DNA of 64,000 nt from Peribacillus alkalitolerans (GTDB lineage Bacteria; Bacillota; Bacilli; Bacillales; DSM-1321). Within the stretch, counting starts at the first letter, position 1. Every line of letters starts with the position of its first letter. Of the stretch, positions 58,097 to 64,000 are shown one piece after another. The notes beneath the pieces are model-generated. The model was given only the letters and a program-made list of their open reading frames with translations, searched no databases and had not been told where the DNA came from. The position numbers were made by a program, and so were the translations under genes. Where the stretch lies: NCBI RefSeq assembly GCF_010882125.1, contig NZ_JAAGVZ010000001.1:1-64000 (forward strand), written 5' to 3'.

Positions 58097-58272
58097 GAAA
58101 ACAGGCATCATTCAACGGCTATGATTACCTTTTAGCTCCTCTTCATCTGAAAACGGGCATCATTCACGGGCTATGGTTACCTTTTGGCTACCCTGCACCC
58201 GAAAACGGGCACCATTCACGAGCTATGATTACCTTTTAGCTCCTCTTCACCCGAAATCGGGCATCATTCACG
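58097..58272. repeat. 52-bp tandem repeat, 3.4 copies
   Basis: Units start at 58097, 58149, 58201 and 58253 (exact period 52). Each begins GAAAACGGGCATCATTCACG and continues with a TTACCTTTTAGCT phrase and CTCTTCACCC. Copies differ at about one base in eight. There are no unique spacers, so this is not CRISPR. It lies in non-coding sequence. Confidence 0.8.
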
Positions 58273-58388
58273 TTTATCTATTAATAAACATTAATATGTC
58301 CTCAACATTTTTCATAACTAAAAGACCAGCTCTCTCCAGCTGATCTTTTCTCACGTAATTAAATTCTTTTCCTGCAAAAACTCATCAA

Positions 58389-58583
58389 TTAAGTATGAAC
58401 TCTTCTATTCAACTCTTGGACGATCCTGTGTCCTTTTTCGTAATCTTTTTGGCGTGAATCTTCTATTTGCATGCGTACATCCAGATCACGATTATAAACA
58501 CTATAGCAAATTCCATGCGATTGAAGCATCGCTTTTTCCATTTCACTTGTTACATTTAGATTTAATTGATGCGGATTGATAAC
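58389..58583 (-). CDS. Small unknown protein with apparently non-standard start codon
   Basis: An open frame encoding about 64 residues, VINPHQLNLNVTSEMEKAML through SHGICYSVYNRDLDVRMQIE to RRVHT and a TAA. AAAGGA lies exactly 7 bases upstream of the GTT at 58583. No ATG, GTG or TTG exists in frame before residue 15 (ATG 58541, which would give 50 residues but has only a weak site). So either initiation uses GTT or the next codon ATC, or a GTG start has mutated. The charged, even composition looks like real coding. No family is recognised. Confidence 0.45.
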   Translation of the reverse strand, partial: VINPHQLNLNVTSEMEKAMLQSHGICYSVYNRDLDVRMQIEDSRQKDYEKGHRIVQELNRRVHT

Positions 58584-58732
58584 AAATCATTCCTTTCATT
58601 TTTTTGATTTACATACTGTTTACTCACTTGTTTACCCGTCAACCAATACAATAATCATTATTCCATCAATTACCAAAGTGCCTTCAAAGATTAGTTCATG
58701 ATACGATAAAGATTAGTAAGGAGGGGAATGCT

Positions 58733-60595
58733 GTGCCCGACTGGAGTTATCATCCGCTTTTTCTTCCATTCTTAAAAAAGTTGGATGCGGAAAGATCTCG
58801 TTCTTTTATTCATAAAAGTATGAATTCACTTGCAGGCTTTTCTATAGGAAGAAAGTGGATTGAATTTCTTGGACATATGAAACCGGATAAGAAAGATACG
58901 TTTGATTTGCATAATTGGAAAATTCATTCGAAGGTTGGGCTTAGTGGTAAGCTTGATAGTCGACTCGAAGGTATCCAAGCGTTTTGTAACTTAGGTTTTG
59001 GGGCAATAGAGATTGGGCCCATATCATTAAATGGAAACAAAATAGATAAGCACGTAAAGTGGTCTCCAGATAAAAGAGACATTTTTTATTTCAATCAACG
59101 AGAAAATGTGTCTGTTGAATACGCTCTCGATAAAATGAACGCAGTTTATCATAAACCCGTTCCTTTTTTTGCTCGGATTGTAGGAAACGAAACTGAAATT
59201 GTGGATATTGCAAAAAAAGTTAGCCATTCTAGTGACTTTATTGTTATTGAGGAATTGTTTGATAGTGTAGTTCTTGATTCCATTAAGATAGCAAGCAATG
59301 GAAAACCATTATTTCTATGCCTACCCTATATAGAAGCTGATGCTTTCATAGAAAGCATTGTCGAACTTTATCATGAACAAATATTAGATGGAGTAATTAT
59401 TGAAGAGGCACGACTATTTCAAGAAAAGGATTATTTCTCCTATCAATCGAATCTTGAACAATATAGTCGAATCTCTAAAAATATTAAAAAGCTTACGGAA
59501 TATAAAATGACTGTCATTACGGTAGGGGGAGTTACAGAACCTAAAGACGCTCTTATGTTACTACAACAAGACGTTGATTTAGTGTTTTTAAGTTCCCAGT
59601 ATGTTCAAGCAGGTCCTGGACTTCCAAAACGAATTAATGAAGCAGTTAAATACAGTATTCATAAAGAAGATAATAATTTTGGAACAGGATGGAAGTATTA
59701 TTTGTTTTTCGGGCTTTTAATATTATTTGGAGGCATACTGGCTTTACTGTTTGGAAGTACTTCCGTTATTTTGCCTTATGATGAGCTTTTTTTACAAATG
59801 AAAAAAGAAGAATTATATTTACTCAATGAGAGGATACTGTTTTTCATGGCTCATGACAGGATAACGCTGGCTGGAACCATGATTTCAGGAGGAATATTGT
59901 ACGTATTTCTTTCTAAATATGGAGTTAAGAAAGGCAGACATTGGGCAAAAAAAGCAATTAATATTGGGGCAATCACTGGTTTTCTCGGCATCCTTGCATT
60001 CATTGGCTTTGGATATTTTGATTGGCTTCACGGTTTGTTTTGGCTTATTTTGTTTCCTTTCTATTGGATAGGAAGAAAAAAAACTACTTCTACTTTATTT
60101 TCTCCTTCCTCAACCAATAAAAAGAATACTCGTTCTTGGAAAGCAAGCTTATATGGGCAGCTATGTTTTGTCATTTTAGGATTTGCGCTTACCATTGGTG
60201 GGATTATGATTACAATCATAGGAATGACTTATGTTTTTATTCCGACAGATATTTCCTATCTATGTATGCCGGCCGATCAAATTGCCCTACTCAATGAACG
60301 CTTAATACCAGTTATCGCACATGACCGGGCTGGCTTCGGAAGTGCATTGATCAGTGTGGGTTTGCTCGTATTAATGATATCTTTGTGGGGTTTCAGGGAG
60401 GGAGAAAAATGGGTGTGGAATGCATTATTATTAGGAGGGATTCCAGCATTTTTAAGCGGGATTTCCATTCATTTCACCATAGGATATACGTCTTTCATTC
60501 ATTTATTGCCTGCCTATTTTGCATGTTTACTTTATGTTCTTGGCCTGACCCTTTCATTTCCCTACTTAAAGAACTCGTCCAATACTAAAAAATGA
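58733..60595 (+). CDS. Dihydroorotate-dehydrogenase-like barrel fused to a duplicated membrane module
   Basis: A 620-residue protein not recognised as a known family in full. Residues 1-310 follow the layout of class 2 dihydroorotate dehydrogenase: HPLFLPFLKKLDAERSRSFI, VGLSGKLDSRLEGIQAFCNLGFGAIEIGP and VGGVTEPKDALMLLQQDVDLVFLSS before AGPGLPKRI. The usual AGFDKN flavin segment reads SGKLDS, so catalysis is doubtful. From 320 come two similar membrane modules (about 320-446 and 470-612), each with LLNER, then AHDR nine residues later, then an IS-G step in a helix. The start lies behind AAGGAGGGG (GTG 58733). Monocistronic. Function unknown. Confidence 0.7.
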   Translation: MPDWSYHPLFLPFLKKLDAERSRSFIHKSMNSLAGFSIGRKWIEFLGHMKPDKKDTFDLHNWKIHSKVGLSGKLDSRLEGIQAFCNLGFGAIEIGPISLNGNKIDKHVKWSPDKRDIFYFNQRENVSVEYALDKMNAVYHKPVPFFARIVGNETEIVDIAKKVSHSSDFIVIEELFDSVVLDSIKIASNGKPLFLCLPYIEADAFIESIVELYHEQILDGVIIEEARLFQEKDYFSYQSNLEQYSRISKNIKKLTEYKMTVITVGGVTEPKDALMLLQQDVDLVFLSSQYVQAGPGLPKRINEAVKYSIHKEDNNFGTGWKYYLFFGLLILFGGILALLFGSTSVILPYDELFLQMKKEELYLLNERILFFMAHDRITLAGTMISGGILYVFLSKYGVKKGRHWAKKAINIGAITGFLGILAFIGFGYFDWLHGLFWLILFPFYWIGRKKTTSTLFSPSSTNKKNTRSWKASLYGQLCFVILGFALTIGGIMITIIGMTYVFIPTDISYLCMPADQIALLNERLIPVIAHDRAGFGSALISVGLLVLMISLWGFREGEKWVWNALLLGGIPAFLSGISIHFTIGYTSFIHLLPAYFACLLYVLGLTLSFPYLKNSSNTKK

Positions 60596-60632
60596 GCTGA
60601 CTATGCCTAGTGCATATCGGCTCATTCATTTT

Positions 60633-60845
60633 CTATTTTTGTATTGCTAAATCTTCAATCGTTTGCATGACTAGTGTGACCGCTTGGCTAATAGAAGCCC
60701 CTCCTCCAATCGCCTCTAACATTTCTTTTTCTGATGCTCCATTTTTTAGGCAGCCTTAACATGATAAATAATGCAATATTCATATTGAGCAAATATGTTC
60801 CTCTTATTTCCCCAACAGCAACTTTTTCTGTTTCTACCCATCTTA
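60633..60845 (-). pseudogene. Remnant of an AhpD/carboxymuconolactone-decarboxylase-type gene
   Basis: Pieces of one protein appear in different frames: EKVAVGEIRG, then FAQYEYCIIYHVKAA, then KNGASEKEMLEAIGGGASIS through to QTIEDLAIQK and a stop. CIIYHV followed by KNGASEKEMLEAI is the AhpD-like CxxxHV...GAS.eEi.Ea pattern. At least two frameshifts and a missing 5' part show it is broken. No start or ribosome site is left. Confidence 0.65.
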
Positions 60846-60853
60846 CAAGTAAT

Positions 60854-60882
60854 AAAAAACCCAGGCATTTGGCCTGGGCTTT
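60854..60882 (-). terminator. Terminator of metNPQ
   Basis: GCCCAGG pairs with CCTGGGT-type arm GCCTGGGT around CCAAAT, and T5 follows on the minus strand, 6 bases past the metQ stop. Confidence 0.9.
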
Positions 60883-60888
60883 ATAACC

Positions 60889-61728
60889 TTATTCAGTTAC
60901 AGGTACTACTGAACCTTTATATTGATCTAGAATGAAGTTTTGGATCTTTTCAGAGCGTAAAACTTCAACAAGTGCTTTAATCGCATCTTTGTTTTCGTCA
61001 CCTTTATTTACAGCAATGACGTTTACATATGGAGAATTAGAATCTTCAATTGAAATAGAATCTTCTACTGGGTTCAATCCAGCATCGATTGCATAGTTAG
61101 AGTTGATTAATACTGCATCGCCTTCGTTATTTTCATACACTTGAGTTAAAAGAGACGCTTCAATATCAGTTTTGAATTTCAAGTTCTTCTTGTTATCTAC
61201 AATATCATCCACAGTTGCTGCTGTTTTATCGATACCTTCTTTAAGTGTTAGTAATCCTTTTTCTTCTAACATGGAAAGAATGCGGCCATGGTCAGCAACT
61301 GAGCTGCTCATGATAACTTCTGCGCCTTCTGGAAGATCTTCTAAGCTCTTGTACTTTTTAGAATAAACTCCGATTGGTTCGATATGGATGCCGCCAGCGT
61401 TTACAAAGTCATAACCATTTTCTTTAATTTGAGACTCTAAATACGGAATGTGTTGGAAGTAGTTCGCATCTAGCTCGCCTTCATCTAAAGCTTTGTTTGG
61501 CATAATGTAATCTTGGTAAGGTACGATTTCAAGTTCAATGCCTTTTTCTTCAAGCAGTGGAGCCGCTTCTTCAAGAATCTCTGCATGGGGAACATTGGAT
61601 GCCCCAACAACTAGTTTAGTATCTTCTTTACCTTCGCCAGCATTTTTGCCCTCTTCATTTTTTGTTCCGCATGCCGCTAGTAAAAGAGAAAGCGTCAAAA
61701 TTAATAGGAATGATGTGTATTTTTTCAT
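60889..61728 (-). CDS. metQ: Methionine-binding lipoprotein MetQ
   Basis: The substrate-binding component of the methionine ABC importer, anchored outside the membrane by lipid. The 279 residues begin with a lipoprotein signal, LSLLLAAC (Cys at about 20). The NlpA domain follows: KLVVGASNVPHAEILEEAAPLL, YFQHIPYLESQIKENGYDFV, and NYAIDAGLNPVEDSI, ending SVVPVTE. GGGGAG precedes the ATG. Last gene of metN-metP-metQ. Confidence 0.95.
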   Translation of the reverse strand: MKKYTSFLLILTLSLLLAACGTKNEEGKNAGEGKEDTKLVVGASNVPHAEILEEAAPLLEEKGIELEIVPYQDYIMPNKALDEGELDANYFQHIPYLESQIKENGYDFVNAGGIHIEPIGVYSKKYKSLEDLPEGAEVIMSSSVADHGRILSMLEEKGLLTLKEGIDKTAATVDDIVDNKKNLKFKTDIEASLLTQVYENNEGDAVLINSNYAIDAGLNPVEDSISIEDSNSPYVNVIAVNKGDENKDAIKALVEVLRSEKIQNFILDQYKGSVVPVTE

Positions 61729-61764
61729 TGTTAACTCCCCTTATATTTATAAATTTATATAAAA

Positions 61765-62439
61765 TTACCTTTTATCTAATTTTGTTGTAAATGCATCCCC
61801 AATGAATTGTAGGATGAATACGATTAATAAAATTACGATCGTAGCCACTAAGGTAACATCATCACGACTGCGTTGGAAGCCTTCTAAATATGCTAGGTTT
61901 CCTAATCCTCCAGCCCCAATGACTCCAGCCATCGCTGTATATCCTACCAAAGCAATCGCAGTTACGGTGATACCCGAAATTAACGCTGGCATAGCCTCAG
62001 GAAGTAGCACTTTCCATATGATGGTGCTAGTTTTTGCACCCATAGCCTTAGCTGCTTCAATGACTCCTTTGTCAATTTCACGAAGTGCGATTTCCACCAT
62101 TCTCGCGTAAAAGGGAGCCGCACCAATGATAAGTGCTGGCAAAGCAGCGTCCTCACCAATGATTGTACCGACCAGTACCTTTGTAAAAGGAATAAGTAAA
62201 ACGATAAGGATAATGAATGGAATAGACCGGAAAATATTTACAAAAGCACTGATAACACCATTAATCAACTTATTTTCCCATATGTTCCCTTTTGATGTTA
62301 GGAACAGTAGCAGACCAAGTGCAATTCCTAATACGAAGGTTGCCAATACTGACAATCCAGTCATGTAGAGGGTCTCAATAGTAGCCTCATAAATTCTTTC
62401 CCATTTAACATTTGGAAAGTATGTCTCAAGCACGGTCAA
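61765..62439 (-). CDS. metP: Methionine ABC transporter permease MetP
   Basis: A 224-residue integral membrane protein with five helices. The EAA loop that contacts MetN is visible as EAAKAMGAKTSTIIWKVLLPEAMPAL. GLSVLATFVLGIALGLLLF is the first membrane pair. Its start overlaps the metN end by 14 bases, which points to translational coupling. It forms the methionine channel with a second copy of itself. Confidence 0.95.
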   Translation of the reverse strand: MTVLETYFPNVKWERIYEATIETLYMTGLSVLATFVLGIALGLLLFLTSKGNIWENKLINGVISAFVNIFRSIPFIILIVLLIPFTKVLVGTIIGEDAALPALIIGAAPFYARMVEIALREIDKGVIEAAKAMGAKTSTIIWKVLLPEAMPALISGITVTAIALVGYTAMAGVIGAGGLGNLAYLEGFQRSRDDVTLVATIVILLIVFILQFIGDAFTTKLDKR

Positions 62440-63460
62440 TCACCTCCACACTTACCTTTTGATCTCTAATAAAATCTAAAGCTTTTTCGACTTCTTGCTT
62501 CGGACCATCAACATGGATGAACAACGTTCCATAAGATCCTTTTTGAGTTTGCGATATTTTCCCTTGAACGATATTGACATCTAATTCGAAATTTCGGATT
62601 AGTTTACTAATTAAAGGTTCTTCAGCCTCATCTCCAACAAACGTCAATTGCAAGAGCTTTCCTTCTGGATAACGTTCTAGTAGATGGTCTACAGTATTCT
62701 TCGTTTCTTCTGGCTCAGTCACTTGTTGGACAAAGCGTTTTGTTATCGGTTGTCCCGGATTCTGAAACACATCTAGTACTTCTCCCAATTCAACGATTTT
62801 CCCAGTTTCCATTACAGCCACTCGATGGCAAATTTTACGGATAACATGCATTTCATGTGTAATGAGGACAATTGTAAGACCAAGTGTTTTATTGATATCT
62901 ACTAACAAATCCAGGATTGAGTCCGTTGTTTGCGGGTCCAATGCTGAAGTGGCTTCGTCACAAAGAAGAACTTTTGGATCATTTGCCAGTGCTCTAGCGA
63001 TCCCCACACGTTGTTTTTGCCCCCCGCTCAATTGAGATGGGTAAGCATTTTCTCTACCTTCTAAACCAACCAATTTGATTAGCTCATCTACTCTTTTTAA
63101 ACGCTTCGCTTTCGGTACTCCTGCAATTTCTAAAGGAAAAGCAATGTTTTCACGAACTGTTCTCGACCAGAGAAGATTAAAATGCTGAAAAATCATCCCT
63201 ATTTCTTGTCGAGCTTTTCTAAGTTGTGAACCTCTTATTTTTGAAACCTCTTTCTCTGCCACGATAACAGAACCTTCTGAAGGGATTTCCAAACCATTTA
63301 GCATTCTGATCAGCGTACTTTTACCTGCGCCACTATATCCAATGATTCCAAATATTTCACCATTTTGAATGTTTAAATTTATATTATCAACTGCTTTGAT
63401 TGTGTCTTGCGAAGCAAAACCTGACTTAAAAATCTTTGTTACATTTGACAAAGTTATCAT
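62426..63460 (-). CDS. metN: Methionine ABC transporter ATP-binding protein MetN
   Basis: The ATPase of the methionine importer, 344 residues. Walker A is GYSGAGKST (41-49), signature LSGGQ (143-147), and Walker B VLLCDEATSALD. A C-terminal NIL domain (about 265-344) senses internal methionine and inhibits transport. AGGTGAG precedes the ATG. Transcription is controlled by the SAM riboswitch upstream. Confidence 0.95.
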   Translation of the reverse strand: MITLSNVTKIFKSGFASQDTIKAVDNINLNIQNGEIFGIIGYSGAGKSTLIRMLNGLEIPSEGSVIVAEKEVSKIRGSQLRKARQEIGMIFQHFNLLWSRTVRENIAFPLEIAGVPKAKRLKRVDELIKLVGLEGRENAYPSQLSGGQKQRVGIARALANDPKVLLCDEATSALDPQTTDSILDLLVDINKTLGLTIVLITHEMHVIRKICHRVAVMETGKIVELGEVLDVFQNPGQPITKRFVQQVTEPEETKNTVDHLLERYPEGKLLQLTFVGDEAEEPLISKLIRNFELDVNIVQGKISQTQKGSYGTLFIHVDGPKQEVEKALDFIRDQKVSVEVIDRA

Positions 63461-63550
63461 TACAACTCACCTCGATCATTCATTTGCACCTGTCATAGTA
63501 TTCGTAGAGAGGTTTATCTTCATCCTCTTTAGATATCAACGTTAGGAATA

Positions 63551-63722
63551 AAAAAAGCCTTTCTGCACAAATGAGCAGAAAGGCATAATAATTCATATTC
63601 CTTTCTCTCATCTCCCAAAGTCTATGACTTTGTGTGAATTGGCACCTTTTCTAAGAACCGTTAAGTTCTTTGAAGGTTGCCGGGTTTCATCGGGCACATC
63701 CCTCCACCTCTCTTGATAAGAG
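63551..63722 (-). promoter_or_regulatory. SAM-I (S-box) riboswitch controlling metNPQ
   Basis: The aptamer (63605-63722) begins CTCTTATCAAGAGAGGTGG and contains GGGATGTGCCCGATGAAACC and CGGCAACC, the conserved S-box core. Its closing stem pairs CTCTTATC with GATGAGAG. It is followed by the expression platform, a terminator (63551-63585) with GCCTTTCTGC pairing to GCAGAAAGGC and T7. High SAM should end transcription before metN. Confidence 0.96.
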
Positions 63723-63780
63723 TTGACATATATTCAATTAACGTATTAAATGACAAAAGCGAAAATAGATTACGAGAGTG

Positions 63781-63809
63781 ATAATATCATGTCAAATTTG
63801 GTGTGTCAA
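63781..63809 (-). promoter_or_regulatory. Sigma-A promoter of the metNPQ leader
   Basis: A perfect -35 TTGACA (63804-63809) and -10 TATTAT (63781-63786) are 17 bases apart on the minus strand. The start would fall near 63774, about 50 bases before the aptamer. Confidence 0.8.
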
Positions 63810-63836
63810 TAACAATCGTTTAAATATTTTTTACCC

Positions 63837-64000
63837 TTAAGCTTTAACTGTCTGTGAAGACACGCCAGTGGCCTTCTCAATCGCTTGCTCAAGATCTTCT
63901 ATCAAATCCTCTACGTTCTCTATTCCAACAGATAAACGCACAAGGTCTTCCGTCACTCCTGCAGCCTTTAATTCATCAGCACTTAATTGTTGATGGGTAG
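63837..64000 (-). CDS. metY: O-acetylhomoserine sulfhydrylase-type enzyme, C-terminal end (partial)
   Basis: Only the last 54 codons lie in the window; the gene continues past the right edge. The frame reads [20 protein letters not shown], then [20 protein letters not shown], the typical C terminus of PLP-dependent transsulfuration enzymes, nearest in style to O-acetylhomoserine aminocarboxypropyltransferase. It would make homocysteine, which fits the adjacent methionine importer. No clear terminator separates it from the metN promoter. Cystathionine synthase or lyase cannot be excluded. Confidence 0.8.
   Translation of the reverse strand, partial: THQQLSADELKAAGVTEDLVRLSVGIENVEDLIEDLEQAIEKATGVSSQTVKA

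Larger units (their letters stand above)
57743..58388. other. Gene-free stretch upstream of sufC with hairpin and 52-bp tandem repeat
   Basis: It contains the likely suf promoter (57767-57794), an inverted repeat at 57851-57883, AT-rich sequence to 58090, and the 52-bp tandem repeat at 58097-58272. A short leader frame after GAAGGAGACAAATG near 57833 overlaps sufC in another phase and is not convincing. Confidence 0.6.

Noticed and set aside
58097-58272. CRISPR array at the 52-bp repeat
   Set aside because: The repeat is continuous without spacers and copies are diverged.

Overview
This window looks like chromosome of a spore-forming Bacillaceae member. It is low in GC, has strong AGGAGG-type ribosome binding sites, and uses many GTG and TTG starts. 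Gene order follows the Bacillus subtilis kapB-to-suf region closely (kapB, kapD, pbpD, yufK, mrp, yuxO, pepA, yuiDCBA, yumBC, yutM, yuzB, yutJ, yuzD, yutI, hom-thrCB, yutHGFEDC, lipA, yunABCEF, suf). The genus cannot be fixed from the sequence alone. I see no rRNA, tRNA, CRISPR array, intact insertion sequence or prophage.

Layout. 1-10 kb: a lipoprotein peptidyl-prolyl isomerase, kapB/kapD, the class A penicillin-binding protein pbpD, yufK with an acetyltransferase, and a four-gene envelope-sensing operon (response regulator, histidine kinase, LolA-like lipoprotein, membrane-anchored protein). 10.5-16.3 kb: the complete seven-gene Mrp Na+/H+ antiporter operon. 16.6-30.8 kb: thioesterase, DedA protein, leucyl aminopeptidase, the yui genes, NADH dehydrogenase yumB and ferredoxin-NADP reductase yumC facing away from each other, and several small Fe-S or redox proteins (yutM, yuzB, yuzD, yutI). 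30.8-34.1 kb: hom-thrC-thrB. 34.4-50.5 kb: the yut/yun block with lipoyl synthase and two c-di-GMP phosphodiesterase-type proteins (EAL and HD-GYP). 50.7-52.4 kb: a two-gene PgaC/PgaD-like exopolysaccharide synthase. 52.5-57.7 kb: the sufCDSUB Fe-S assembly operon. 58.7-60.6 kb: an unusual fusion of a dihydroorotate-dehydrogenase-like barrel to a duplicated membrane module. 60.9-63.7 kb: the metNPQ methionine importer under an S-box (SAM) riboswitch, followed at the window edge by the end of a metY-like sulfhydrylase gene.

How the genes work together. Fe-S cluster assembly (suf, yutM, yutI) supplies enzymes such as lipoyl synthase. The Mrp antiporter and type II NADH dehydrogenase link respiration and ion balance. 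hom-thrCB, metNPQ and metY all serve the homoserine/methionine/threonine branch. The EAL and HD-GYP proteins lie within about 14 kb of a PgaC/PgaD pair, a type of synthase that c-di-GMP activates in Gram-negative bacteria.

The intergenic spaces are unusually rich in structure. There is a 207-bp tandem repeat studded with TTATCCAC (one base short of the DnaA box), a 52-bp tandem repeat, a roughly 20.5-bp phased array, two copies of a hairpin-plus-GC-rich composite element, four copies of another dispersed element, and a possible three-way-junction structure between yuzB and yutJ. The best candidates for something undescribed are the barrel/membrane fusion protein, the TTATCCAC array and the three-way junction.
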